Assembly: GCA_021849805.1 (NCBI GenBank)
Contig: JAJZSL010000003.1
Span: 1 to 40,773, forward strand
Origin: a bacterium
GTDB lineage: Bacteria; Verrucomicrobiota; Verrucomicrobiia; Chthoniobacterales; UBA6821
Direction of reading: 5' to 3'
Length of the DNA: 40,773 nucleotides
Below the pieces are notes generated by a model. The model made no database searches. It worked only from the letters and a program-made list of their open reading frames with translations, and was not told the origin of the DNA. Below, piece after piece: positions 1 through 8,040 of the stretch (positions are counted from its first letter, which is position 1; the number at the start of each line of letters is the position of its first letter). The translations under genes and the position numbers were made by a program.

Positions 1-807
1 GAACCAGGAGAGAGAGAAGTGGCATTTGCTTTTAGGGTCATTGAGATCATTCATGAGTGCTTCTCTACTCATGCTCAGGCCCTCGAGGAAATGAACAGGG
101 ATGTTACTCGAGAAGATATTGAGCGTGTTCGCTATCTGAGTCATCAAGCTCGCGCCCTTATTCATCTTGCGGCTGAACTCTCCCGGGAGCAGCCTCGAGA
201 TTCTATCCTTGCGGATTATCGTCAAGCATTAAACCTCTTTGGCCAGGCACTAGAAGAACTTACTGCAGGCAATAGAGATCGTGCTCTCTATCTCAATAAT
301 CAAGGCCTTGCTTGCTTTAGGGCTACCGAGGAAGCAGCAGGAGCGAATCGAGATCGCATTGTTAGCGGCTACAAGGAAGCGTTTGAATTCTATAGACAGG
401 CAGTAGCAGCAGCGATGGCAGGTTATGGATTTCGTGCTAGTTATCTGAATAATCAAGGCACGGCTCTCTCTTGGGCTACCCAGGAAGCAGCGGGAGCGAA
501 TCGAGCGGACATTGTCAGGGGCTACATGGAAGCATTGGAGCTCTATAGAGAGGCAGTAGCAGCAGTGATGGCAGGCAATAGGGATCGTGCTAGCTATCTG
601 AATAATCAAGGCACGGCTCTCTCTAGGGCTACCCAGGAAGCAGCGGGAGCGAATCGAGCTCTCGTTGTTGCGGGCTACAAGGAAGCCTCTGAGCTCTTTA
701 GACAGGCAGCTGCAGCAGTGATGGCAGGCAATAGAGACCTTGCTTACTCTCTGTATAATCAAGGCCTTGCTCACTTTGAGGATACCAAGAGAGCAGCAGC
801 GCAGTAG
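1..807 (+). CDS. 51-residue helical-repeat protein, 3' part (5' end outside window)
   Basis: I do not recognise a named family. The reading frame is open from base 1 (E-P-G-E-R-E-V-A), so the GTG at 19 is probably internal and the gene starts upstream of the window. The first visible residues align with EPGSREEDLVF in the protein at 6616-7806, which supports a paralogue truncated by the window edge. The rest is tandem units of exactly 51 residues starting at bases 223, 376, 529 and 682 (the last cut short), with the core GNRDRASYLNNQGTALSRAT followed by GY.EA...YR.AV. Composition is Ala/Glu/Arg/Gln-rich and strongly helical; no signal peptide or membrane segment is visible in this part. The unit is longer than a 34-residue TPR but similar in feel. 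It ends at TAG and is followed 53 bases later by a MITE-like element. A scaffold or protein-binding role is plausible but unproven. Confidence 0.75.
   Translation, partial: EPGEREVAFAFRVIEIIHECFSTHAQALEEMNRDVTREDIERVRYLSHQARALIHLAAELSREQPRDSILADYRQALNLFGQALEELTAGNRDRALYLNNQGLACFRATEEAAGANRDRIVSGYKEAFEFYRQAVAAAMAGYGFRASYLNNQGTALSWATQEAAGANRADIVRGYMEALELYREAVAAVMAGNRDRASYLNNQGTALSRATQEAAGANRALVVAGYKEASELFRQAAAAVMAGNRDLAYSLYNQGLAHFEDTKRAAAQ
223..804 (+). repeat. Tandem 153-bp coding repeats
   Basis: Three full 153-bp units begin at 223, 376 and 529, and a partial one begins at 682. Spacing is exactly 153 bp, so the reading frame is kept. Units 2, 3 and 4 are the most alike at DNA level, for example aataatcaaggcacggctct in two adjacent units, which suggests recent duplication or gene conversion. 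A more divergent unit may precede 223. Copy number could vary between strains through recombination. Confidence 0.85.
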
Positions 808-860
808 CAACTTCTACTCAGTGAATGGAGAAAGGGATCTTCTGGTTAAATTTATTTAGA

Positions 861-1017
861 GTCAAATTACTTAGAAATGACAGGAAATTGGCTTGATCTT
901 ATTTAAAAAATGCAGCATTCTCCTCTCATTACCTTATCGTTGAGATAGCGCTCAATCTTCGGCTTTGCTTTTTTAAAAATCTCTGCACTCTCTCCTGTCA
1001 TTTCTAAGTAATTTGAC
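861..1017. mobile_element. MITE-like element, copy 1 (157 bp)
   Basis: The ends are a perfect 25-bp terminal inverted repeat: 861-885 begins GTCAAATTACTTAGAAATGA and 993-1017 is its reverse complement. The interior matches the element at 36277-36444 in the same orientation, apart from point changes and about 11 bp missing in this copy. There is no room for a transposase. TA occurs two bases outside each end in both copies, as expected if an IS630/mariner-type enzyme moved it with a TA target duplication; that part is inference. The element can fold into one long hairpin, so it might also end transcription of the repeat-protein gene just upstream. Confidence 0.75.
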
Positions 1018-1118
1018 GATAGAAGAGAAAATTTTTGTGGGAAATTGTTCTAGCGAGATGAAGTTCTTCTCTAGGTGGGATTTGCTATATGCTCTCTACC
1101 GTAAGAGAGAAAAATCAC

Positions 1119-1373
1119 TTATTCATGAATTTTTCTCCTCATGCTCTCGATGATTTCAAGCAGTAGCTCCCTCTCCCGAAGAGTTAGTTCATGGTTGCAG
1201 AAGCTTCTAATTTCTAAGAGAGATTCTAGCAAAGCTACCCAACCATGAACTAATTCACTGCAAAGTGGATAATCTCTTAAAATATAGAAGAGAGGCTTTA
1301 AACACCGTCGTTCGCACCACTCATCGATTAATCGTTCTAATTTAGCATAGATGGTATAGCTCTCATGGATCAT
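1119..1373 (-). CDS. Small hypothetical protein (84 aa), uncertain
   Basis: An 84-residue ORF starting with ATG, rich in Leu, Glu, Arg and Cys, with a helical look (C-terminal L.ERELLLEIIESMRRKI). I recognise no family. It runs toward the MITE-like element at 861-1017. No ribosome binding site precedes it, but that is normal in this window. A 14-bp perfect inverted repeat (1184-1197 and 1240-1253) lies inside the frame, so the stretch could instead be a structured RNA or non-coding sequence. Composition is protein-like, so I keep it as a possible gene. Confidence 0.45.
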   Translation of the reverse strand: MIHESYTIYAKLERLIDEWCERRCLKPLFYILRDYPLCSELVHGWVALLESLLEIRSFCNHELTLRERELLLEIIESMRRKIHE

Positions 1374-1726
1374 AAGGTTGGGTTGTTGAGGGTGCTGATT
1401 TACTAGGGTTGTGGTGTTACATAGGATGAGAAAAAAAGATAAATTCTAAGAAAAGATGTCGTGTTGTTGGCCTATCAATTATTTCCTGAAAAAGGAAGCC
1501 GTTTCATTGCCTCATTGCTGCTAGGATTCCCAGAGTATTGGAAAATAGAAAAGACACATTGGTCACCATGTCCCTTTTTTTTGAAATGTCAACAATAATT
1601 AACAACAATTAACAATAATAGTGATACTTTAACACCTCTTTTCCTAAAACAGTCTGTTTCTTAAGAAGAACATGCTTGAAATTTTTAAGAGCTAAACTAA
1701 TTTTCCAGAGATAGCCAACAATCGAC
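1374..1726. other. Gene-free stretch, AT-rich
   Basis: About 350 bases between the small minus-strand ORF and the coiled-coil gene at 1727. No convincing ORF, RNA gene or terminator. Around 1590-1622 there is a short AT-rich direct-repeat tract built from AACAATTAACAATAAT-like units. The stretch probably holds promoters for the flanking divergent genes, but I could not pick out a clear -35/-10 pair. Confidence 0.5.
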
Positions 1727-2347
1727 ATGCCTGATTTTCATACTGAACCATCTGAATTATTAGAATTAGAAGAAGAGCCATCGATGGAAGAGCTCCAAGA
1801 TCAAGTACAGCGCGCTCAATCAGAACTTCTTGAATTGAAGCGCCGACAAGATCAAATTGAAAAAGAAAAACTACGACTCGAGGAATTAAGTCGACGTCAG
1901 GAAGAACTGGAACGAGGACGCCTAGAAATCATGGATAAGTTAACCCGCTCCTTACTTTTAGTTCAGCGAGAAGCTGAAGAATCACAACGCCGTTTTGAGC
2001 AGTTACAGAACATAGAAGAATCTTTTACAGACCATTTGCAAGAGTTAGAGCGTATTGATTCTAAAAGTTGGAATGGCAGAGAACTCGCTCGTGAATTGAC
2101 TAAAGCCACAGGTACTGTTGATGAAGCCAAAGCAGCTTATAGTCGAGCTCAAGCTAAGATTGCACCGCCAGAGCCGGAGTTAGTAGGAGTAGGGAACAGG
2201 ACTTTTGAAGGAGATAATGCTCCTCTAGAAGGATATAGCTTTCTCTACTGGCTCCAGTCAGGTGTTGCCTTTACATTGCCTTTAGTTCTTCTAGGTCTGG
2301 TTGCACTGCTGCTCTGGAGCTGGCATTTACTAACATCCCCTCACTAA
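1727..2347 (+). CDS. Coiled-coil protein with C-terminal membrane anchor
   Basis: 206 residues, family not recognised. Residues ~1-18 are acidic. Residues ~19-150 are a charged Glu/Arg/Gln/Leu heptad-like stretch (for example ELLELKRRQDQIEKEKLRLE), a probable coiled coil. Residues ~172-203 are hydrophobic (FTLPLVLLGLVALLLW) and form one membrane segment next to the C-terminus, leaving only a few residues beyond. There is no N-terminal signal peptide, so the expected topology is tail-anchored with the coiled coil in the cytoplasm. The gene at 2556 has the same architecture, and the pair may be functionally linked. ATG start at 1727 without a Shine-Dalgarno motif. Confidence 0.75.
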   Translation: MPDFHTEPSELLELEEEPSMEELQDQVQRAQSELLELKRRQDQIEKEKLRLEELSRRQEELERGRLEIMDKLTRSLLLVQREAEESQRRFEQLQNIEESFTDHLQELERIDSKSWNGRELARELTKATGTVDEAKAAYSRAQAKIAPPEPELVGVGNRTFEGDNAPLEGYSFLYWLQSGVAFTLPLVLLGLVALLLWSWHLLTSPH

Positions 2348-2555
2348 TTCTCTACCCGGAAAAGGGACTCTTACTTTATGAAAATGACTTACTGCTCTTC
2401 TTCTTGCTATGAATATCTTTTGCTCGATTTTTCATCGTACAGTTTTTGTTTGGGAGAGAAGCATTCCTTTTTTACTAATGTGTCTTTGTGATTCCTTGCT
2501 CCTATCGAATCAACAATTGCTCGACTAGAGCCATTTTCCAACGAGGTTTTTATTC

Positions 2556-2954
2556 ATGATTAGATCCTCTTCGCGTGCTAAAAAATTGGTAACTCGACCT
2601 CTGGATGATGATCGTGAGCGCTTGCGTAAAGAAGAAGAGAAAATCCGTCAATTAGAAGAGAAAATTCGCCTGCAAGAAGAAGCAGCTCGACGCAAATTAG
2701 AAAATCTTCCCAGAGAATTAGAAGAGCGAAAACGACGTCAACAAGAGTTACATCGTCTTCGTCTTGTGTCCGCTCCTACACGTGCTGATGGACTAAGCAA
2801 ACTTCGTGACAAGCGTCATCCTCTGCGTCAAAAAACCGTTTCTTCCACTGGAAAGCGCTTAGCAGAACAACGCGCAGCACGAGTTCAATTTATCTTGCTT
2901 TGTGTGGTTTTTGGAATCATCTTGCTTCTTCTTTGGAGATCACTGCCTTCATAA
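2556..2954 (+). CDS. Short coiled-coil protein with C-terminal membrane anchor
   Basis: 132 residues, family not recognised. Residues ~18-70 are very highly charged (REEEKIR-type Glu/Arg/Lys/Gln stretches) and likely form a single helix or coiled coil. A basic segment follows (~75-107). Residues ~110-128 (FILLCVVFGIILLLLW) form one transmembrane helix ending four residues before the C-terminus. It resembles the gene at 1727 in design, 208 bases downstream of it on the same strand, but the two do not align well enough to be called duplicates. A structural or scaffold role at the inner membrane is a guess. Confidence 0.7.
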   Translation: MIRSSSRAKKLVTRPLDDDRERLRKEEEKIRQLEEKIRLQEEAARRKLENLPRELEERKRRQQELHRLRLVSAPTRADGLSKLRDKRHPLRQKTVSSTGKRLAEQRAARVQFILLCVVFGIILLLLWRSLPS

Positions 2955-3048
2955 TCGCTTTGTCGATATTTTCCTAGAAATCGCTCGCTTCGTTGGAACT
3001 AAAAAATAAAGCAACTAACTGAACACCAGAAATGGGAATACAAAATTT

Positions 3049-3156
3049 ATGCAATATCGTTGGCTTCAAAATACTCCGTCGTTTCAACCTCCTATGATCA
3101 AGCGGTTTTCATGGAAGCTTTTCACACAACTTTTATCATTCACCTTGTTAGGGTAA
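3049..3156 (+). CDS. Possible 35-aa leader or small protein before pdhA
   Basis: ATG to TAA encodes 35 residues with a basic middle and hydrophobic end (…IKRFSWKLFTQLLSFTLLG). It ends 12 bases before the pdhA GTG and is in the same frame. It could be a leader peptide, a tiny membrane protein or chance. No ribosome binding site and no recognised homologue. Confidence 0.2.
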   Translation: MQYRWLQNTPSFQPPMIKRFSWKLFTQLLSFTLLG

Positions 3157-3168
3157 AAAAATTTTCTA

Positions 3169-4197
3169 GTGGAAGACCCAACGCTGCAGAACACTGAGGA
3201 TTGGACTGAAGACTCCAAGGCTCAACATCTCTATGTTAAAGCCTATCGCATCATGCTCACTGCACGATTGCTCGAGGAGAAGCTATCAGTGCTGAAGCGT
3301 TCAGGAAAAATCGTTGGTGGTCTTTTTCTAGGACGTGGACAAGAGGCTCTCAGCGTAGCACTCGGAGTTTATTTGCGCAGGGGAGATATCTATGCTCCTC
3401 TTATCCGTGATCAAGCAGGGCGCCTTGCTTTTGGAGAAGGAATCCTAGATGTCCTGAGAACTTACTTAGGATCATCGCTAGGATCCATGCGTGGAAGAGA
3501 TGGTAATGTTCATCGTGGTCGTCCTAAAGAGGGTTACTATGCGATGATCAGTCATCTTGGTGTGATGGTTTCAGCTGTGAGTGGAGCACTCATGGCACGC
3601 CGGTTGCGTGGAGAGCATGGTGTTCTTGGGGCTACTTGCATTGGTGATGGAGGAACCTCTACAGGAAGTTTTCATGAAGGTCTCAATGTAGCTGCTGTTG
3701 AAAAACTTCCCCTCGTCGTTGTTGTAGCTAACAATCAATATGCCTACTCGACACCTAACAGCCGTCAATTTGCCTGCAACCATCTCATTGATCGTGCTCT
3801 AGGGTATGGTGTTGCTGGATATCGTGTTTGTGGTAATGATTTGGGTGATTGTTTGAAGGTTCTTCATCAAGCTACCTCAGCAGCACGTGCTGGTCACGGT
3901 CCCCAGCTTGTTCTAGCAGATCTACTCCGTCTCGCTGGTCATGCTGATCACGATGATGCCAGATATGTCACGGATGCGCAGAAAGCATCTCCTCTGGGGC
4001 GTGATTGTCTTCTGCTTGCTAGAGAAAAGCTACTTAGAGAAAACAATAGCACTGAGGAAGAACTCAATGAGTGGTATGAAGAAATAAATAGGGAGATTGA
4101 ATCAACGACCACACGAGTGCTGCGAGAGCCGGCCCCTGATCCGCAAGAAGAGCGCTGGAGCTCGTTGGCAACGAATTACCTTCATGCTGAAGAATAA
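3169..4197 (+). CDS. pdhA: Pyruvate/2-oxoacid dehydrogenase E1 component, alpha subunit
   Basis: E1 alpha carries thiamine diphosphate and decarboxylates a 2-oxoacid, passing the acyl group to the lipoyl arm of E2. 342 residues, normal length for the family. The ThDP/Mg motif is present: GDGG at 159-162 and NN at 188-189, within GSFHEGLNVAAVEKLP and NNQYAYSTP. RDQ at 80-82 and HRGRPKEGYY near 115-124 fit the E1 alpha active site. The start is GTG at 3169: TAA lies in frame at 3154 and the next Met is residue 30. E1 beta follows after 38 bases and E2 after that. Pyruvate is the likely substrate; branched-chain 2-oxoacids or acetoin cannot be excluded from sequence alone. Confidence 0.92.
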   Translation: MEDPTLQNTEDWTEDSKAQHLYVKAYRIMLTARLLEEKLSVLKRSGKIVGGLFLGRGQEALSVALGVYLRRGDIYAPLIRDQAGRLAFGEGILDVLRTYLGSSLGSMRGRDGNVHRGRPKEGYYAMISHLGVMVSAVSGALMARRLRGEHGVLGATCIGDGGTSTGSFHEGLNVAAVEKLPLVVVVANNQYAYSTPNSRQFACNHLIDRALGYGVAGYRVCGNDLGDCLKVLHQATSAARAGHGPQLVLADLLRLAGHADHDDARYVTDAQKASPLGRDCLLLAREKLLRENNSTEEELNEWYEEINREIESTTTRVLREPAPDPQEERWSSLATNYLHAEE

Positions 4198-4235
4198 ATT
4201 CATGATAACAGCGAAAGAATACCGACGACATTCTG

Positions 4236-5204
4236 ATGAATAGCATTACCTATCTTGAAGCTATACGTGCAGCCCAAGAGAGAGCTCTCGAGGAAGATTC
4301 GCGAGTTTTTATTTATGGTCAAGATGTGGGTGCTTTTGGAGGAGCTTTTAAAGCAACTAAAAATCTTGCTCATCAATTTCCAGGGCGTGTCATTGATGCA
4401 CCTATTAGTGAGGATGCGATGATTGGAATGGCTATTGGAGCTGCCATTGAGGGGATGCGGCCTATTATTGAAATGCAATTTGCTGATTTTTCCCTCTGTG
4501 CTTTCAATCAAATCGTCAACCATGCAGCAACGCTTTTCTATCGTACGGAGGTTCCATGTCCTCTTGTAGTACGCCTCCCCTGCGGAGGTACTCCAGGAAG
4601 TGGTCCCTTTCATAGTCAAAGCTTAGAGGCTATTTATGCTCATTTTCCTGGTTTAGTCGTGATGACACCAGCCACGGTGGAGGATGTTTATACCATGCTA
4701 CTAGAAGCTATTGAGATCGATGACCCTGTTATTTTTTGTGAACATAAATTTCTCTATTATCATTTAAAAGCAGAAGCTCTTCCTACTACGGCACTCCCTG
4801 TTGGTAAAGCCCGTATCACACGCCCTGGAAGAGATGCTACCATTGTCACTTATAGTGCTATGCTTCATGAAGCCTTAGTGGCTGCAGAAGAATTAAGAAA
4901 AGATGGTTATGAAATTGAAGTGGTCGATCTCCGATCCGTAAAACCACTCGATACAAATACTATCTTGGCTTCGGTAGCGCGTACAGGGCGTATTTTAGTG
5001 GTGAGTGAGGCTTTTCCCTGGGGAGGAGTAGCAGCAGAAGTTATCGCACATGTTAGCTCAGAGGGATTTGGTCTTCTCGATGCCCCTCCACAACGTCTCA
5101 ACTCCAAAGACACACCAGTTCCTTATCATCCTCTCCTTTGGGGAACACATCGACCAACAGCTTCTACCATTATTTCTGCTCTCCATCGTTTATTAAAACT
5201 CTAG
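4236..5204 (+). CDS. pdhB: Pyruvate/2-oxoacid dehydrogenase E1 component, beta subunit
   Basis: 322 residues; forms the alpha2beta2 E1 heterotetramer with the preceding gene product. Family features: VFIYGQDVGAFGGAFKAT near the N-terminus, DAPISED around residues 54-60 (the Glu assists ThDP activation), GPFHSQSLEA near 123-132, and the C-terminal transketolase domain with VVDLRSVKPLDTNTIL and VSEAFPWGGV. HSQSLEA is also common in branched-chain E1 beta, so substrate identity stays open. ATG start with no Shine-Dalgarno sequence. Probably co-transcribed with pdhA and pdhC. Confidence 0.93.
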   Translation: MNSITYLEAIRAAQERALEEDSRVFIYGQDVGAFGGAFKATKNLAHQFPGRVIDAPISEDAMIGMAIGAAIEGMRPIIEMQFADFSLCAFNQIVNHAATLFYRTEVPCPLVVRLPCGGTPGSGPFHSQSLEAIYAHFPGLVVMTPATVEDVYTMLLEAIEIDDPVIFCEHKFLYYHLKAEALPTTALPVGKARITRPGRDATIVTYSAMLHEALVAAEELRKDGYEIEVVDLRSVKPLDTNTILASVARTGRILVVSEAFPWGGVAAEVIAHVSSEGFGLLDAPPQRLNSKDTPVPYHPLLWGTHRPTASTIISALHRLLKL

Positions 5205-5306
5205 CTTCTCCACGACCCATCATTCTCTAGGATGGAGTAGAATTATTCTTCTGAATCGACCATCATTTTACTCAATCTGTTCTAAAACACGATAACATCT
5301 CCTCTT

Positions 5307-6539
5307 ATGCCGCAACTTCCTATTATTATGCCTCAGCTTGGTGAGTCGATTGCCGAAGCAACAATTGTTCGTCTTCTCTTTCCCTTAGGAGCGCATGTAG
5401 AGAGAGATACGGATATCTTTGAAGTAGAAACTAACAAAGCACTCATGAGTGTTACCGTACCGTGTGCAGGTATCATCAAAGAAGTGACGGCAACGGTAGG
5501 AGAGAGCTATCCTGTTGGAGCAACGTTAGGGTTTCTTGATATTAGTCAAGAGGATGCAGAGCGACTTGGAGTCAATCAAAGCGTTGATATCTCTACAGCG
5601 CCTTTGAAAGAAGCTTCGGTGGAAGCAAAAGAAGTCCAAGAAGTGAAAGAAGATATAGAGGAGAAAGTAGCCCCTTGGCAATCATCGCTAGAATCGACTG
5701 TTTGTGGGCTTCCTGTCCCTGCTCATGCTCAAGGAGTCAGTTTCCTCTCTCCACGAATGAAAGCTCGCATGACAGAACTAGGGCTACATGCTGCTGATTT
5801 AGCTGGTATTGCCGGCAGTGGTGCTAATGGAAGGGTGACAGTAAAAGATTTGGAGAAGTTTCTAGAAGATCTAGAGCGTAATAAAATCACTCCTGCTTCC
5901 TCCATGAGAGTGGCTGTTGCTGATGCCATGAGGCGCAGTTGGACACGGCCACTGGCTACAGTTGTCCTTCCTGTTGCTCTGGATCCCTTACTCACCCATC
6001 GTAGTCAACAATCTCAGAAAGCTGGGCCAGCCCTCTATGCTCTACGTGCTCTAGCCATAGCTCTAGGAGAAAATTCTGCTATTGCAGGACGTCTCATTGG
6101 GGCACGGATCATTCATCCCCGTTCCATTGACATTGGTTTTGCTGTAGAAGCTACTGACGGAGTTCTTGTCCCTGTCATTCGCAATGCTGATCAATTTTCG
6201 CTTATTCATCTCCTAGACCACTATAACCATCTTGTAGAATTGGCTCGTGCACGAAAGCTCTCAGCAAGGGACACAGGGGGATCGATTGCAACGGTAACCA
6301 ACTATGGTGTCTTTGGTCTAACAATGGCTACTCCCATTCCTCTTCCAGAGCAGACGTTACTTCTGGGCATGGGAGCTGGCCAACGTACGCCGTGTTGGGA
6401 TCAAGAAAAAAAATCATTTTTTCCGATAACCGAGGCACAGTTTACACTAAGTTTTGATCATCGTGTTCTTGATGGTGGTGCTGCTGGTCGTTTGCTCCTG
6501 CGCATCAGAGAACTCCTAAGCAATCCAGAAGAATTGTAG
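5307..6539 (+). CDS. pdhC: Dihydrolipoamide acyltransferase (E2) of the 2-oxoacid dehydrogenase complex
   Basis: 410 residues with the classic three-part E2 layout. A lipoyl domain covers residues ~1-80, with the lipoyl lysine K44 in ETNKALMSV (Asn where Asp is usual). An acidic linker rich in Glu/Val/Lys spans ~100-125. A peripheral subunit-binding domain at ~145-186 (FLSPRMKARMTELGL…GRVTVKDLEKF) docks E1/E3. The catalytic acyltransferase domain runs ~200-405, with the active-site FDHRVLDGG (H385, D389). It transfers the acyl group to CoA, giving acetyl-CoA if the substrate is pyruvate. Third gene of the pdhABC operon, 102 bases after pdhB. No E3 (dihydrolipoamide dehydrogenase) gene is in the window; K44 must be lipoylated by enzymes encoded elsewhere. 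Confidence 0.93.
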   Translation: MPQLPIIMPQLGESIAEATIVRLLFPLGAHVERDTDIFEVETNKALMSVTVPCAGIIKEVTATVGESYPVGATLGFLDISQEDAERLGVNQSVDISTAPLKEASVEAKEVQEVKEDIEEKVAPWQSSLESTVCGLPVPAHAQGVSFLSPRMKARMTELGLHAADLAGIAGSGANGRVTVKDLEKFLEDLERNKITPASSMRVAVADAMRRSWTRPLATVVLPVALDPLLTHRSQQSQKAGPALYALRALAIALGENSAIAGRLIGARIIHPRSIDIGFAVEATDGVLVPVIRNADQFSLIHLLDHYNHLVELARARKLSARDTGGSIATVTNYGVFGLTMATPIPLPEQTLLLGMGAGQRTPCWDQEKKSFFPITEAQFTLSFDHRVLDGGAAGRLLLRIRELLSNPEEL

Positions 6540-6615
6540 CTAAAAATTAGAGAATCAATCATCAGAAATACTTTCTTTTTGACATCAACGTTTTCTTTAC
6601 AAGAATTTTTTCATT

Positions 6616-7806
6616 ATGAACTCCAATACCCTCAATTCCCTCAATTTGACTACTTCTACTGAAATATCTAGTCAAGAGAACACCCTACCAAACCAAACTA
6701 ACTCAAGCTCTCCTAAAGGTTATATAGATGGAGCTAATGGAGTGGAACAAGTGAGTGTAGCACTGAGTTCACAACCTTCTTCTCCAGCACCTCACAATAC
6801 TCCTGATCTTGCTCGTTTTCATCTTGATCCCTCAGAAGCGGATACTGCTTGGGCTCCTGGAGGACTTTTATCAGGAAGAATCACTAGCAATGTCCACTCA
6901 ACACCCCTTAAAGCATCAAGTGAAGTTTCCTCCGGAGTCCACCTTGCAAACGCAGAAAATGCTCCACAATTTCAAGAAAAAATAACATCTGAACATCACT
7001 TCAGTGATCAAGTGCGATTTGAAAGACAACTTGAGATGATTGCAGGAAGAGGGTTATCTGTGGATGATAAGATAGGAGGGGAACTAAGAACTAGGGAGCT
7101 TGATGGAGTGGAGATGATTGCCCAACTAGCAGAAGGAAAAATAGAGTTTCCTCTGCAGGCACCTTCCTTAAAAAATCACTCTCTTCGAGAGCTTCGTTAT
7201 GCAATAGCTTTTGCTCTTCAGGAGAATATCAAGAAGCTCGATGAGCGAATCAACTTCTTAAAGGCAACAGAAGAAAAATCAACAATTACTCAACAAAACA
7301 TTGAGTATCTAGAAAACTATAGAGAAAGCCTAGATGTAGGAAAAAAAATCTTATCAAATCTTACTGAACATGTAGAAGAACCAGGAAGCCGTGAAGAGGA
7401 CCTTGTTTTTGAAACCATAGAAATGCTTCATAAGTGCTTTGATATGCATAAAAAATCATTAAAAACGCTAGCTCTAGGAAATATTGATCAAGCTTCTTAT
7501 GAAAATGTTCAAGCTCTTGCTCGCATACGTGTTACTGAAGAAACAATGGGACCACCAGTGGTGCGTGATCACATAATAGCTGGCTATCACGAGGTGTTTG
7601 CTCTCTATGACAAAGCGCTTGGAGCGCATAGAGAAGTAGCTGACTGTTTACATCGTCAAGCTAATGCTCTCTTCCAGGTTATTGAGCAAAAAGCTAGAAG
7701 GTCTCCTAATAAGGTGTTGATTGATGAATATAATAGACAAGTTGAATACTATGCTACACTTGCAGCACACACAGCTGAGTACTATGGTACACGTCCTAAT
7801 GGCTGA
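6616..7806 (+). CDS. Ser/Pro-rich protein with C-terminal helical repeats (paralogue of 1-807)
   Basis: 396 residues, no recognised family. Residues ~1-130 are Ser/Thr/Asn/Pro-rich and probably disordered (for example SSQPSSPAPHNTPDLARF). Residues ~130-250 are charged and helical. From ~255 (EPGSREEDLVFETIEMLHKC) the protein aligns with the protein at 1-807 and carries units of the same ~50-residue repeat: RDHIIAGYHEVFALYDKALG followed by LHRQANALFQVIEQ. No signal peptide or membrane segment. A disordered polar N-terminus followed by a helical interaction domain resembles many secreted effectors of intracellular bacteria, but no secretion signal can be proved. It lies downstream of pdhC on the same strand, 76 bases away, with no sign of functional linkage. 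Confidence 0.75.
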   Translation: MNSNTLNSLNLTTSTEISSQENTLPNQTNSSSPKGYIDGANGVEQVSVALSSQPSSPAPHNTPDLARFHLDPSEADTAWAPGGLLSGRITSNVHSTPLKASSEVSSGVHLANAENAPQFQEKITSEHHFSDQVRFERQLEMIAGRGLSVDDKIGGELRTRELDGVEMIAQLAEGKIEFPLQAPSLKNHSLRELRYAIAFALQENIKKLDERINFLKATEEKSTITQQNIEYLENYRESLDVGKKILSNLTEHVEEPGSREEDLVFETIEMLHKCFDMHKKSLKTLALGNIDQASYENVQALARIRVTEETMGPPVVRDHIIAGYHEVFALYDKALGAHREVADCLHRQANALFQVIEQKARRSPNKVLIDEYNRQVEYYATLAAHTAEYYGTRPNG

Positions 7807-8040
7807 ATAGCGTCTTCACTACTCACTTCCAAGAGTTCCACTTTCCCTCACGAAGAAGCGACCAAAGAAGCTTATTTTTTGTATGATGCGATGGTATCAA
7901 GGCAACAATTTGTCGACTCTTTAATTAAAACGCAGCTTGCTAGAGAGCATTTTTTTGAGAGGATTTTTACAAAAAATACTTATCTAAATTGAAAAATTTC
8001 AATAATAAAAAGCTAAGCATTTCCTTAGGAAGAAATATTC

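Noticed and set aside
250-810. Minus-strand 186-aa frame opposite the 51-residue repeats
   Set aside because: It is a repetitive shadow: the 153-bp unit has no stop in this frame, and the Cys/Ser/Leu/Ile composition is poor. The plus frame has a paralogue at 6616-7806.
2378-2497. 39-codon frame between the two coiled-coil genes
   Set aside because: Cys/Ser/Phe-rich chance-like composition, no conservation evidence and no initiation signal.
4200-4619. Minus-strand 139-aa frame opposite pdhB
   Set aside because: Antisense to strongly conserved pdhB sequence; no family features.
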